The notes: generated by a model not told the origin, from the letters alone. Shown: positions 1 to 9,456, counted from the first letter of the stretch. The stretch is DNA of 64,000 nt from Candidatus Rokuibacteriota bacterium (GCA_003220615.1 QHTB01000157.1:561-64560), one strand, 5' to 3'. Numbers and translations are program-made.

Positions 1-35
1 GCGGCCCTGAGCGGCGCGAGAGAGGAGCGTCGAAC

Positions 36-665
36 ATGCCGACCTTGAACCGCAGACGCTGGCTCACGGCAGCCGCGCTCACCCCGGTCGCCGGTGCGCT
101 GATTGCGCGGGCCGCCGACGTGACGTCGACCTCGGCCGTGCCCTCACCGCGCGAGTCGATCCAGGCGCGCTACCTGCCCAACGTCGTTCTGCGTACCCAG
201 GACGACAAGGAAGTGCGCTTCTACGACGATCTCATCAAGGACAAGATCGTCACGATCAACTTCATCTACTCGACGTGTGCCGACGGTACGTGCCCGCTCA
301 TCACGGCGAACCTCGTGCAGGTTCAGCGTCTGCTCGGGAAGCGGGTCGGGCGCGACATCTTCATGTACTCGATCACCCTCAATCCCCGGCACGACACGCC
401 CAGGGTGCTGAAGCGGTATGCCGGCGCCTACAACGTCGGGCCGGGCTGGCAGTTTCTGACTGGTCCGCCGGATGACATCGAGTTCCTCCGACGGAAGCTG
501 CGCTTCACCGACGTCGATCCCGAAATCGACAAGGACCCATCACGACACAGCGGCAACGTCCGCTACGGCAACGAGCCGCTGATGCAGTGGGCCATGTGCC
601 AGGGGCAGGCGACGCCCAGGTACATCGCCGACTCGATCCTCTGGGTCGTGCCCAAGCCCGCGTAG
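36..665 (+). CDS. SCO1/SenC-family copper/thiol protein
   Basis: Exported thioredoxin-fold protein of 209 aa. SCO proteins deliver copper to, or reduce thiols of, the CuA site of haem-copper oxidases. The N-terminus has an arginine-rich stretch (RRRW, 6-9) and a hydrophobic segment to about residue 26, consistent with a signal peptide. The metal/redox motif is C81-A-D-G-T-C86-P, followed by the conserved distal histidine at H171. The usual SCO spacing is CxxxC, so the CxxxxC here is unusual. An AGAGGAG ribosome site sits 8-9 nt before the ATG. No oxidase gene is visible; the next gene (Fic) starts one base after the stop. The bases before this gene are too few to assign. Confidence 0.85.
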   Translation: MPTLNRRRWLTAAALTPVAGALIARAADVTSTSAVPSPRESIQARYLPNVVLRTQDDKEVRFYDDLIKDKIVTINFIYSTCADGTCPLITANLVQVQRLLGKRVGRDIFMYSITLNPRHDTPRVLKRYAGAYNVGPGWQFLTGPPDDIEFLRRKLRFTDVDPEIDKDPSRHSGNVRYGNEPLMQWAMCQGQATPRYIADSILWVVPKPA

Positions 666-666
666 C

Positions 667-1716
667 ATGCTGTACCAGGCGCCGTCGGTCAGCGAGCGAG
701 AAGCGGAGGTCATCGACGAGATCGATGCGATCCGCAAGGAGCTGATCGGCGGCGTCCGGATCTCTCGCGAGTGGACGGGCTTACCCTGGCGAGCGATAGG
801 GCCGCCGGCGAGCGCCAGTGCCGCCGGTACCGACAGCCCGAGCATCGCCGGCTATCGCGCGGCGTTGACGTGGCTCCTCCAGCTCGTCGAGGATCCGACG
901 TTCACGTGTGACGAAGGCATCATCCGCGGCCTGCATCACCTGATCGTCGGCCACGATCCCGCCAAGTACCCCGGCTGCTGGCGGCGCAGCCGCATCTTCG
1001 TGCGCAAGGAGGAAGGGGGTGACGTCGTCTATCAGGGCCCCGACCCCAGGCTCATTCCCGCGTTGATGGCCGAGCTGGTGGCCACGATCAACGCGCGCTC
1101 CGACGTTCCGCTGATGGTGCGCGCCGCGGTCGCGCACTTCAACCTGTCGGCCATCCATCCCTTTCTCGATGGCAACGGCCGCCTGGCCCGCGCGCTGCAC
1201 TCTCTCGTCTTGATGCAGGGCGGGATCGTGGCCCCTCCGTTCGCGAGCATCGACGAATACCTGAGCGTCAACGGTGGCGCCTACGACCTGGCGCTGCGCA
1301 GCACGCACGGCGGACGGTGGCAGCCCGAGCGTGATGCCCGGCCCTTCGTGCGCTTCTGCCTCACGGCGCACTACCAGCAGGCCACGTTGCTCCGGCGGCG
1401 CACGCAGGAGTACGACCATCTGTGGGAAGAGCTGGAACGCGAGGTCCAACGTCGAGGTTTACCCGACCGGATGGTCTCGGCGCTCGCCCAGGCCGCCGTT
1501 GGAGGCCTGATGACGAATGCCGAATACCGAGCGGTCGCCGGCATCTCGCCTCGGGTCGCCGCCAGCGACTTGAAGCGGCTAGTCAGTGAGCACCTGCTCG
1601 TCGTCAGCGACGAAGCGGCACGACTACCCGCCTACGTCGCCGCCGATGCGATCAAGTCGGTTCGCGCCCGCACGCTCAATCCCTACGAGCCCGAAGGGAG
1701 CCCGTTTCCACCTTGA
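667..1716 (+). CDS. Fic family protein with C-terminal winged helix
   Basis: 349 aa. Fic enzymes usually transfer AMP from ATP to a hydroxyl side chain of a target protein. The complete catalytic motif HPFLDGNGRLAR is at residues 164-175, with H164 as general base. The C-terminal part (about 270-335) looks like a winged helix-turn-helix, as in many stand-alone bacterial Fic proteins. I do not see a clear (S/T)xxxE(G/N) inhibitory helix motif in the N-terminal part, so autoinhibition may be absent or divergent. No antitoxin gene lies beside it. It starts one base after the SCO gene and is probably cotranscribed. The cellular target cannot be inferred. Confidence 0.9.
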   Translation: MLYQAPSVSEREAEVIDEIDAIRKELIGGVRISREWTGLPWRAIGPPASASAAGTDSPSIAGYRAALTWLLQLVEDPTFTCDEGIIRGLHHLIVGHDPAKYPGCWRRSRIFVRKEEGGDVVYQGPDPRLIPALMAELVATINARSDVPLMVRAAVAHFNLSAIHPFLDGNGRLARALHSLVLMQGGIVAPPFASIDEYLSVNGGAYDLALRSTHGGRWQPERDARPFVRFCLTAHYQQATLLRRRTQEYDHLWEELEREVQRRGLPDRMVSALAQAAVGGLMTNAEYRAVAGISPRVAASDLKRLVSEHLLVVSDEAARLPAYVAADAIKSVRARTLNPYEPEGSPFPP

Positions 1717-1750
1717 CGCTGCGCGGTGCCTGGAGCACGATCCCACCGCC

Positions 1751-1864
1751 ATGACCAACGAGCTCCACGACCTCTCGATTGCCGAGCTGGCGAATCTGAT
1801 CGCCGCGCGCAAGCTGTCGCCCCTGGAGCTGGTCGAGGCGGGCCGGGCTATCTTTTCTTGTTGA
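1751..1864 (+). pseudogene. Truncated amidase N-terminus (remnant)
   Basis: An ATG-started 37-codon frame whose first 30 codons repeat the start of the intact amidase at 4248. By eye, 78 of 90 bases match (1751-1840 against 4248-4337). The match ends abruptly at 1840; beyond it the frame reads into the 3' end of tex on the other strand and stops at 1862-1864. Most differences are at third positions or conservative, so this was once a coding copy. It is too short to function. It suggests that an amidase gene once followed the Fic gene and was cut when the tex segment arrived, or that a partial duplication occurred. Confidence 0.8.
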
Positions 1865-4124
1865 ACTTCGCCATCAAGTCATCCACCGTGTACCGGGGCT
1901 TGGGCTCGCTCCTCGCATCTCGCTGATCGTCGCGTCGACCACCGCCGCCGCCTGGCGGACCCGCACCTCGGCCCGGCGACTTCATCGACAGGCCGATCCG
2001 CTTCAGCTGCTCGTTCACCTCGAGCACCCGCACGCGGACGACCTGTCCAACCTTGACCACCTTCTTGGGGTCGTCTACGAAGCGGTCAGCCAACTGGGAG
2101 ATGTGGACCAGCCCATCCTGGTGAACACCGATGTCGACGAAAGCGCCGAAGTTGGCCACGTTCGTCACGACGCCTTCCAGCGCCATGCCGGGGCGCAGAT
2201 CCTTGATCTCGGTGACGCCCGCGGCAAAGGTCGCGTACCGGAACTCGGCGCGGGGATCGCGTCCCGGCTTCTCCAGCTCGGCGAGGATGTCGCGCAGCGT
2301 CGGCTCGCCCACCCCGTCGGTCACGTACCGTCCGAGATCGAGGGACCGCAGCCGCTCGGGGATTCGCGTGATCTCGTCCGGACGGACTCCGAGGTCCGTG
2401 GCAATCCGCTCCACGAGCTCGTATCGCTCGGGATGCACGGCGGTGTTGTCGAGCGGATTGACCCCACCGCGAATCCGGAGGAATCCGGCGGCCTGCTCGA
2501 ACGCCTTCGGCCCGAGCTTCGGCACCTCCCGGAGGTCGTTTCGACTCCGGAACACTCCGTTCGCATTGCGATGGGCCACGATGTTCCGGGCCACCGTCGC
2601 GGTGAGTCCCGCCACGTAGCCGAGCAGCTCTTTCGAGGCCGTGTTCACGTCGACGCCGACGTGATTCACGCAACTCTCTACCGACTCCTCCAGCTTCCTC
2701 TTCAGCAGCCGTTGATCGACGTCGTGCTGGTACTGGCCCACGCCGATCGACTTCGGATCGATCTTCACCAGCTCCGCGAGCGGATCCTGAAGCCGGCGTC
2801 CGATGCTCACCGCTCCGCGGATGGTGACGTCGAGGTCAGGGAACTCGTCGATGGCCACGGGACTGGCCGAGTAGACCGAGGCCCCCGACTCGTTGACCAT
2901 CACCTTGATCGGCCGCTTCTCGAGGCTGGCCAGCACCTCGGCCACGAACGCATCGGTCTCGCGTCCGGCGGTCCCGTTCCCGATGGCGATCAGCTCGATC
3001 CCGTGCCGCTCGATCATGCCGGCCAGCGTTCGTGCGGCGCGGTCTCGCTCGCCGGCCGATGCATGCGGGACGATCGTTTGATACTCGAGGAGCTTCCCGG
3101 TGTGATCCAGAGCCGTCAGCTTGCAGCCGGTACGGAATCCCGGATCGATGCCGAGCGTCGGCTTCATCCCGGCCGGGCTCGCGAGGAGCAGCTCTTGCAG
3201 GTTAGCCTCGAACGTCGCGATCGACGCCGCATCGGCCTGCTGCTTTTTCTCGAGGCGCGCCTCGCCGACGAGCGAGAACTTGATCAGGCGCTCGAACGCG
3301 TCCCGCAGCATCCGACCAAGGAATCCGCGGAGCTGTTCGTCTCGCGTGCGGATCTCTCGATCGGCAAGAAATCCGATCACGTGCGATTCGTCGAAGACCA
3401 GATCGAAGAAGAGCACGCCCTCGTGCTCGCCGCGGCGCAGGGCGAGCATGTTGTGCGGCGCGATGTCCTTCACCCGCACCCGGAAGTCGCGATACATCTC
3501 GTACTTGGTCGTTCCGGTGGGGAACTCGTCCTTTACGCGCGACACGAACGAGCCCTCGTTCATCAGATAGTCGCGGATGTGCGCCCGGAGATCCGCCTTC
3601 TCCGATACCTTCTCAGCGAGGATGTCCGATGCCCCGGCCAGCGCCTCGGCGACCGACGGAACGCCGTTCTCCGCCGCGACGTACTTCGTCGCTTCAGTCT
3701 CGATCGAGGCCGGAGGAGCATCGAGCACGTTCAGAGCCTCGATGAACCGGGCCAGCCCGTCTAGTCCTCGCTCCCGGGCGATCGTGGCACGGGTCCGTCG
3801 CTTCGGCTTGTAGGGCAGGTAGAGATCTTCGAGCTCGTTCTTCTGGAGGCACGACTCGATCCTGGCCTTCAGGTCGTCCGTGAGCTTTCCTTGCCCGGTG
3901 ATCGAATCGAGAATGGCGCGCTTCCGCTCCTCGAGCTCGGTGAGATACGCCCAGCGGTCGGCGAGCTCCCGGAGCTGGATCTCGTTCATCTCGCCCGTCC
4001 GCTCCTTGCGGTATCGGGCGATGAACGGCACCGTCGCTCCATCCGCGAAGAGATCGAGCGCGTTGCGTACCTGGAACGGCTGGATCGAGAGCTCCGTGGA
4101 GAGAATCCGGGGAATGTCGATCAT
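1848..4124 (-). CDS. tex: Tex family RNA-binding transcription accessory protein
   Basis: 758 aa from the chosen ATG at 4124. An ATG at 4184 would add 20 residues unlike the family, so I prefer the start reading MIDIPRILSTEL. Tex is a cytoplasmic nucleic-acid-binding protein linked to transcription and RNA metabolism. Domain order fits the family: helical N-terminus (1-320), YqgF/RNase H-like domain beginning at LGIDPGFRTGCK (about 323-450), helix-hairpin-helix repeats (about 495-555) and an S1 RNA-binding domain (about 640-715). A glycine/arginine-rich tail follows. It stands alone, divergent from the amidase gene, with a 123-bp gap. No strong ribosome site is seen. Confidence 0.95.
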   Translation of the reverse strand: MIDIPRILSTELSIQPFQVRNALDLFADGATVPFIARYRKERTGEMNEIQLRELADRWAYLTELEERKRAILDSITGQGKLTDDLKARIESCLQKNELEDLYLPYKPKRRTRATIARERGLDGLARFIEALNVLDAPPASIETEATKYVAAENGVPSVAEALAGASDILAEKVSEKADLRAHIRDYLMNEGSFVSRVKDEFPTGTTKYEMYRDFRVRVKDIAPHNMLALRRGEHEGVLFFDLVFDESHVIGFLADREIRTRDEQLRGFLGRMLRDAFERLIKFSLVGEARLEKKQQADAASIATFEANLQELLLASPAGMKPTLGIDPGFRTGCKLTALDHTGKLLEYQTIVPHASAGERDRAARTLAGMIERHGIELIAIGNGTAGRETDAFVAEVLASLEKRPIKVMVNESGASVYSASPVAIDEFPDLDVTIRGAVSIGRRLQDPLAELVKIDPKSIGVGQYQHDVDQRLLKRKLEESVESCVNHVGVDVNTASKELLGYVAGLTATVARNIVAHRNANGVFRSRNDLREVPKLGPKAFEQAAGFLRIRGGVNPLDNTAVHPERYELVERIATDLGVRPDEITRIPERLRSLDLGRYVTDGVGEPTLRDILAELEKPGRDPRAEFRYATFAAGVTEIKDLRPGMALEGVVTNVANFGAFVDIGVHQDGLVHISQLADRFVDDPKKVVKVGQVVRVRVLEVNEQLKRIGLSMKSPGRGAGPPGGGGGRRDDQRDARSEPKPRYTVDDLMAKFNKKR

Positions 4125-4247
4125 GGATCCGCGGCTCAGAAATCTTACCGTATATCCTCCGGCAGGGCCGAGGCCTTTTGTCACCGGGCCGGTGGCGTGC
4201 CGCGCGTCCCTTGACGATGCCCGGATGCTGGAGGAGCATCACCCTCC

Positions 4248-5909
4248 ATGGCCACTGAACTCCACGACCTCTCGATTGCCGAGCTCTCGAGCCTGATCGC
4301 CGCCCGAAAGCTGTCGCCCCTCGAGTTGGTCGAGGCGCTGATCCGGCGCGTCGAGCAGTACGACCGACAGACGCACGCGTTCATCACGCGCACGTTCGAT
4401 CTGGCCCGCCAGCAGGCGAAGCAGGCCGAGGCCGAGATCAGCGCGGGCCGGTATCGTGGCGCGCTCCACGGGATCCCGTTCGCGCTGAAGGACATCTACG
4501 ACACGAAGGGCATCCTGACCTCGGGCCACTCGCGCGTCTTTCTCGATCGCATTCCGAAAGACGACGCCACGACGACGACCCGGCTCTACGACGCGGGCGC
4601 CGTACTGCTCGGCAAGCTGGCCACGCACGAAATGGCTCACGCGGGCCCGTCGTTCGACCTCCCCTGGCCTCCCGCGCGCAACCCGTGGAACCTCGCTCAC
4701 TTCACTGGAGGCTCGTCATCGGGATCGGGGGCGGCCGTGGCGTCGGGCATGGTCCCGCTGGCGCTCGGCTCCGATACCGGCGGATCGATCCGCGGGCCGG
4801 CGTCGCTCTGCGGCGTCGTCGGGCTCATGCCGACGTTCGGCCTGGTGAGCCGGGCCGGCGTCATCACGAACTCCTACACGTTCGACCACTGCGGCCCCCT
4901 GGCGCGGACCGTCGAGGACTGCGCGCTGACGCTGCAGGCGCTGGCCGGGTACGACCCGAAGGACGCGGGCAGTGTCCGGCGGACGATCCCCTCGTATCGC
5001 GAGGCGCTCGGCCAGGATCTGCGCGGCCTCAAGATCGGCGTCCTCCGCCATCACTGGGAAAAGGACATCCCCGCCTCCGACGACGTCAAGAAGGCGATGG
5101 ACGGGGCGCTCGACGTCCTGCGCCGGCTCGGCGCCCAGCTCACCGACTGTCACGTCCGGCCGCTCGCCAGCTACTTCGACGTGAAGATCATCATCGCCGA
5201 GAGCGAGATCTTCAGCGTCCACCAGAAGAACCTGATCGCGCGGCCCAAGGACTTCGGCGCCGACTTCCGGTCTCGCGTGCTGCCCTCGGTGCTCTTCACC
5301 GCGAACGACTACGTCCAGGCCACGCGCGAGCATCGCCGGATGATGGTGGAGATGGAGCCGCTCTACGAGAAGTTCGACGCGTTCGTGACCGCCGGCATGG
5401 GCGAGGCGCCGCGGCTCACCGACTATCGCAGCGTCTCGTTCTGGCAGAAGCCGAGTCTCCTCACCGCCTGGAACGTCACGAGCCAGCCGGTGCTCCAGCT
5501 GCCCAACGGCTTCGGCGGCAACGGCCTGCCGCTCGGGATGCAGATCGTCGGCCGGCCCTTCGGCGAGGCCACCATCCTGCGCATCGGGCATGCCTACGAG
5601 CGAGCCACCGACTGGCACGCCCGCCGGCCTCCGCTCGTGCGCGGCGCCGCCGCGCCCGACGTGGTCCCGCCGCCCCTGCTGTCCGGCACCGGCGTTCACG
5701 TCGACACCGAGACGCGCGATCTCTGCGTGAAGTCCGTGAAGCGCGCCCGGCTTCAGCTCGATGACCTGATGCTGGCCCAGCTCCTGGAGGGCGCGCCGTA
5801 CGCGCTGGGCATGGTCCAGCGTCTGCGCCGCGACCACGATCCCCATCACGAGCCAGCGAACGTCTTCAGCTTTCCACCGTCTACGCCGGGCGTTTCCGCG
5901 TCGAGCTAG
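4248..5909 (+). CDS. Amidase signature family hydrolase
   Basis: 553 aa; hydrolyses a carboxamide, substrate unknown. The Ser-cisSer-Lys triad is visible: K81 in the LKDIYDTKG segment, the serine/glycine loop [10 protein letters not shown] (154-163) and the nucleophile S180 in [12 protein letters not shown]. Typical family length is about 460-500 aa. The extra C-terminal 60-70 residues (after about 480) are unlike the core and rich in charged residues, so they may be a separate small helical domain. No signal peptide. It heads a plus-strand run with an EamA exporter and an aldolase. Its first 90 bases are duplicated as a remnant at 1751-1840. Confidence 0.92.
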   Translation: MATELHDLSIAELSSLIAARKLSPLELVEALIRRVEQYDRQTHAFITRTFDLARQQAKQAEAEISAGRYRGALHGIPFALKDIYDTKGILTSGHSRVFLDRIPKDDATTTTRLYDAGAVLLGKLATHEMAHAGPSFDLPWPPARNPWNLAHFTGGSSSGSGAAVASGMVPLALGSDTGGSIRGPASLCGVVGLMPTFGLVSRAGVITNSYTFDHCGPLARTVEDCALTLQALAGYDPKDAGSVRRTIPSYREALGQDLRGLKIGVLRHHWEKDIPASDDVKKAMDGALDVLRRLGAQLTDCHVRPLASYFDVKIIIAESEIFSVHQKNLIARPKDFGADFRSRVLPSVLFTANDYVQATREHRRMMVEMEPLYEKFDAFVTAGMGEAPRLTDYRSVSFWQKPSLLTAWNVTSQPVLQLPNGFGGNGLPLGMQIVGRPFGEATILRIGHAYERATDWHARRPPLVRGAAAPDVVPPPLLSGTGVHVDTETRDLCVKSVKRARLQLDDLMLAQLLEGAPYALGMVQRLRRDHDPHHEPANVFSFPPSTPGVSASS

Positions 5910-5913
5910 CGAC

Positions 5914-6858
5914 GTGACGAGACACCGCCAGGGCCTGGTCATGCTGCTGATCGTCGTGGCGGCGTGGGGCCTCACCTGGCCGGTGAACAAGCAGCTCCTC
6001 CAGAGCCTGTCCCCCCTCTGGATGGTGGCGCTGCGGGCGGCCATCGCCACGGTGGCGCTGTTCGTCATCGCGATCGCGCGCCGCCGGCTCGTCCTTCCGA
6101 CGCGGGCCGACGTGCCCGTCGTGCTCAGCATCACGCTGCTCCACATGGTGGGATTCGTCGTCCTCGCCAACGTGGGCCTGGAGCTCGTGTCGACGGGGCG
6201 CACGGTGGTGCTGGCGTACACGACGCCGCTCTGGGTGGCGCCGGCCGCGAGGATCTTCCTGCACGAGCGGCTGACGCCGAGGCGAGTCATCGGCGTCCTG
6301 ATCGGTGTCACCGGCCTCGTCGTGCTCTTCAACCCGCTGGCGTTCGACTGGGGCGATTCCCGCGCCGTGCTCGGCAACCTCGCGATCCTCGCCGCGGCCG
6401 CGCTCTGGGCGGCCAACATCGTGCATCTCCGAGGTCACGACTGGCAGGCGACGCCCTTCGAGCTGTTGCCGTGGGAGATGCTGCTCGCGACGCTGATCCT
6501 CGTACCGCTGGCCTTCGTCTCCGGTCACGTGCCGGCGGTCCCGTGGGACGCACGGCTCGTCGCGCTGATGCTCTACTCCGCCGCCGTCGGAGCCGGGCTG
6601 GCCTACTGGGCGCTCGCCGTGGCCGGCCGCGATCTTCCCGCCATCACCACGTCGCTCGGCCTGCTGGCGACGCCCGTCGTGAGCATCGTGATCGCGACGC
6701 TCTGGCTGGGCGAGGCGGTGACCATCTCGCTGGTGGTGGCGGTGCTGCTCGTCCTCGGGGGCATCGCCCTCGGTGCGACCGGCGCGACGACCGCACGCTC
6801 CGCGGACCAGCGGCGACACGGCCCGATTCACCATCAACAAGTGAGGGAGACCACGTGA
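5914..6858 (+). CDS. EamA/DMT-family membrane transporter
   Basis: 314 aa with a GTG start four bases after the amidase stop. About ten hydrophobic segments are arranged as two repeats of five, the drug/metabolite transporter pattern. Such proteins export or exchange small metabolites across the inner membrane; the substrate is unknown. The first helix begins at about residue 8 and contains W-G-L-T-W-P-V, typical of EamA. Its stop overlaps the GTG of the next gene (GTGA), so expression is probably coupled to the aldolase. The position between an amidase and an aldolase suggests movement of a substrate or product of that pathway. Confidence 0.9.
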   Translation: MTRHRQGLVMLLIVVAAWGLTWPVNKQLLQSLSPLWMVALRAAIATVALFVIAIARRRLVLPTRADVPVVLSITLLHMVGFVVLANVGLELVSTGRTVVLAYTTPLWVAPAARIFLHERLTPRRVIGVLIGVTGLVVLFNPLAFDWGDSRAVLGNLAILAAAALWAANIVHLRGHDWQATPFELLPWEMLLATLILVPLAFVSGHVPAVPWDARLVALMLYSAAVGAGLAYWALAVAGRDLPAITTSLGLLATPVVSIVIATLWLGEAVTISLVVAVLLVLGGIALGATGATTARSADQRRHGPIHHQQVRETT

Positions 6859-7613
6859 ACATCCGACCGAATCGCGTGAAGCAGAAGCTCGCCGCCGGCA
6901 AGATCGCGACGATCCTGGCCGGCACCAACGACCCCGACCTGATCGATCAGCTCGGCCCGCTCGACGTGGACGGCATCTGGCTGGAGGGTGAGCACGGCGG
7001 TGTGGACTACGCCGACCTCGGCAACCTGACGCGGGCCTGCGATCTCTGGGGGATGACGTCGGTCGTCCGCGTGATGGACAACGACTACGCCACGATCTAC
7101 CGCACGCTCGATCGCGGCGCCCAGGGCATCGTGGTGCCGCACGTCAACAACCGCGCCGAGGCCGAGGCCGCCGTCGAGGCCGCCAAGTTCGCGCCGCTCG
7201 GCAAGCGCGGCATGTTCACCAGCCGTCAGGGCTTCGGCGTCGGCGACTACTTCAAGACCGCCAACGACCAGAGCCTGCTCATCGTGCTGATCGAGGACAT
7301 CGTCGCCGTCCGCAACCTCGCCGAGATCGTCAAGGTCGACGCCATCGACGTCTTCTTCGTGGCGCCGAACGATCTGGCCACGTCGATGGGCCACATCGGC
7401 AACATGGGCCAGCCGGAGGTGCAGCAGACGGTGGACGGCGCGCTCAAGAAGATCGTCGAGTCCGGCCGCGCGGCCGGCACGCTGGTCAACACCGCCAACG
7501 TCGAGCGGTACACGAAGATGGGCGTGCGCGTCGCCATGACGAGCTTCTTCCCGTTCATCCAGGCGGGCACGAAGGAGTTCATGGAGCGCGCGGCGGCCGG
7601 CGCGCGCGGCTGA
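6855..7613 (+). CDS. HpcH/HpaI-family class II aldolase
   Basis: 252 aa, GTG start with GAGGGAGA upstream, overlapping the EamA stop by four bases. Members catalyse reversible, divalent-metal-dependent aldol cleavage of 2-oxo acids to pyruvate plus an aldehyde. Visible landmarks are the H47-containing EGEHGG segment, R72 in VVRV, GIVVPHV (91-97), the metal ligand E147 in LIEDI and D173 in APNDL. Length and motifs match HpaI and 2-dehydro-3-deoxy-glucarate aldolases. The substrate is not defined by the sequence. It is the third gene of the amidase-EamA-aldolase run. Confidence 0.92.
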   Translation: MNIRPNRVKQKLAAGKIATILAGTNDPDLIDQLGPLDVDGIWLEGEHGGVDYADLGNLTRACDLWGMTSVVRVMDNDYATIYRTLDRGAQGIVVPHVNNRAEAEAAVEAAKFAPLGKRGMFTSRQGFGVGDYFKTANDQSLLIVLIEDIVAVRNLAEIVKVDAIDVFFVAPNDLATSMGHIGNMGQPEVQQTVDGALKKIVESGRAAGTLVNTANVERYTKMGVRVAMTSFFPFIQAGTKEFMERAAAGARG

Positions 7614-7639
7614 TCTTTCCGGCAACCGGGAACGCGCTC

Positions 7640-7729
7640 GTGGACCGTGTCCGACTCGGCATCGTGGGCTGCGGCAACTACGAGGCGTCGCGCACGCGCC
7701 GGCCGGTGGCTCCGGAGTCGATGACGTGA
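7640..7729 (+). pseudogene. Remnant of a Gfo/Idh/MocA oxidoreductase N-terminus
   Basis: A 29-residue frame with a GTG start whose beginning, VRLGIVGCGNY, is the first strand and glycine-rich loop of a Gfo/Idh/MocA-type NAD(P)-binding domain (usual form V-x-x-G-I-I-G-x-G). After this motif the frame runs into unrelated arginine/proline-rich sequence and stops. A working enzyme would have about 330-400 residues. I read it as the stub left by a deletion between the aldolase and the isochorismatase-like gene. Confidence 0.55.
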
Positions 7730-7753
7730 GACGAGCGTGAAGGAGGCTTCATC

Positions 7754-8506
7754 ATGACCGAGCCCATCTGGAATCGCTTCCTGACCGAGCGTGACAAGCA
7801 GGTGTTCGCCGCGGCGGGCTACGGCGCGCGCGCGGGGTTCGGCCAGCGCCCGGCCCTGCTCGTCATCGACGTGAACTACAACTTCTGCGGTGACCGGCGC
7901 GAGCCCATCCTGGAATCGATCAAGCGTTGGCGGAATTCCTGTGGGGCCGAGGCGTGGGACGGCGTGGCCCGCATCCGGGAGCTGATCGATGCCGCGCACG
8001 CTCAGGGCGTGCCCGTCATCTACACCACGGGCGTGCGCCGTCCCGACAACTGGGACTCCGGGGGCTGGTCCTGGAAGAACAGCCGCACCGAGGAAACCCC
8101 GCGCGTCACGGGGACCGAGCGCGACGGCGACGAGATCGTGGACGAGATCGCGCCGGAGCCGCACGACGTCGTCGTCCTGAAGCAGAAGCCGAGCGGCTTC
8201 TTCGGCACCAATCTCCTGAGCTACCTGGTCCTTCTCGGCTGCGACAGCGTCATCGTGACGGGGACGACGACGAGCGGCTGTGTCCGCGCCACCGTGATCG
8301 ACGCCTTCAGCAACAACTTCCGCGTCACCATCGCCGAGGAGGCGTGCTTCGACCGCTCCGAGGCCAGCCACGCCATCAACCTCTGCGACATGCAGGCGAA
8401 GTACGCCGACGTCCTCCCGGTCGCGGAGGTGAAGCGCCACCTGGCGTCGCTGCCGAAGGGGCTCTTCGACCTCCCGCGCGGTGTTCCGCCCTCGGGGGCG
8501 CGATGA
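7754..8506 (+). CDS. Isochorismatase-like cysteine hydrolase
   Basis: 250 aa. The isochorismatase superfamily includes N-carbamoylsarcosine amidase, nicotinamidase and related amide hydrolases. The Asp-Lys-Cys triad is visible: D39 in LLVIDVNYNF, K143 in VVLKQKPSGFFGTNL and C176 in TTTSGCVRAT. The TTTSGCVRAT block and the long N-terminus are closest to the N-carbamoylsarcosine amidase-like branch, so a carbamoyl or amide substrate is likely. GAAGGAGG lies just upstream of the ATG. Its stop overlaps the start of the phosphotriesterase-like gene (ATGA), so the two are translationally coupled. Confidence 0.92.
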   Translation: MTEPIWNRFLTERDKQVFAAAGYGARAGFGQRPALLVIDVNYNFCGDRREPILESIKRWRNSCGAEAWDGVARIRELIDAAHAQGVPVIYTTGVRRPDNWDSGGWSWKNSRTEETPRVTGTERDGDEIVDEIAPEPHDVVVLKQKPSGFFGTNLLSYLVLLGCDSVIVTGTTTSGCVRATVIDAFSNNFRVTIAEEACFDRSEASHAINLCDMQAKYADVLPVAEVKRHLASLPKGLFDLPRGVPPSGAR

Positions 8507-9456
8507 CGACGGTCGAGACAGCGCTCGGGCCGGTCGCCACGACCGAGCTCGGGCCGACGCTGATGCACGAGCACGTCGTGACGCGATCCCCCGGCGTGCA
8601 GGAGAACTGGCCTCACCTCTGGGACCGCAACGCGATCGTCGCGATCGCCGAGCGGAAGATGGCCGACCTCTACACCCGGGGCATCCGGTCGATCGTCGAT
8701 CTCACCACGGTCGATCTCGGCCGCGACATCGGCCTGATCGTCGACGTGGCCCGCCGCTCGCGCGTTCACGTGATCGTCGCCACCGGAGTGTGGTGGATGC
8801 CGCAGCGCTACTTCAGCGCCCACGGCATCGACGCCGTGGCCGATCTGTTCATCCGCGACATCACCCGCGGCATCGGCACGAGCGGCGTGAAGGCCGCCAT
8901 CATCAAGTGCGCCACCGACACCGCCGGCGTGACCCCGGTGATCGAGAACGTCCTGCGCGCCTCCGCGCGAGCCCAGAAGGCCACCGGCGTGCCGATCTCG
9001 ACTCACACGTGGGCGGCCGGACGATCGGGCGAGGCGCAGCAGGCCATCTTCGCTCAGGAAGGCGTCGATCTCGGCCGCGTCATCATCGGCCACAGCGGCG
9101 ACAGCGACGATTTGAAATACCTGCGCGGGCTGATGGAGCGCGGCAGCACGATCGGGATGGACCGCTTCGGCCTCGAGCACTACTTGCCGACGGAAAAGCG
9201 GGTCGAGGTGCTCGCGCGGCTCTGCAGCGAGGGCTACGCCAGCAAGATGGTCCTCTCCCACGACGCCAACTGCTGGACCGACATGCTCTCCGAGGACGAC
9301 AAGCGCCGAACCCGCCCGCGCTGGCACTACAACCACATCTCCGACGACATCCTCCCCGCGCTCCGCAAGACGGGCGTCACCGAGGATCAGATCGATCAGA
9401 TGCTCGTGCGTAATCCGCGCGTAATCTTCGAGGCACGGACGACAGGAAAAGCCTGA
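8503..9456 (+). CDS. Phosphotriesterase-family metal-dependent hydrolase
   Basis: 317 aa, amidohydrolase superfamily, binuclear metal site. Metal ligands visible are H22 and H24 (LMHEHV), K135 in AAIIKCATD (the carboxylated lysine position), H168 (STHTWA), H197 (IIGHSGD) and D254 (LSHDANCW). Such proteins include organophosphate hydrolases, lactonases and unassigned PTE-homology proteins. The overlap with the isochorismatase-like gene suggests a shared pathway, perhaps successive opening of a ring and removal of an amide group; this is inference. No signal peptide. Confidence 0.92.
   Translation: MTTVETALGPVATTELGPTLMHEHVVTRSPGVQENWPHLWDRNAIVAIAERKMADLYTRGIRSIVDLTTVDLGRDIGLIVDVARRSRVHVIVATGVWWMPQRYFSAHGIDAVADLFIRDITRGIGTSGVKAAIIKCATDTAGVTPVIENVLRASARAQKATGVPISTHTWAAGRSGEAQQAIFAQEGVDLGRVIIGHSGDSDDLKYLRGLMERGSTIGMDRFGLEHYLPTEKRVEVLARLCSEGYASKMVLSHDANCWTDMLSEDDKRRTRPRWHYNHISDDILPALRKTGVTEDQIDQMLVRNPRVIFEARTTGKA

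Noticed and set aside
1-35. Possible end of an upstream gene at the left window edge
   Set aside because: Too few bases to identify any product.
2103-3764. A 553-codon plus-strand frame opposite tex
   Set aside because: Mirror of tex codon structure; no family similarity visible.
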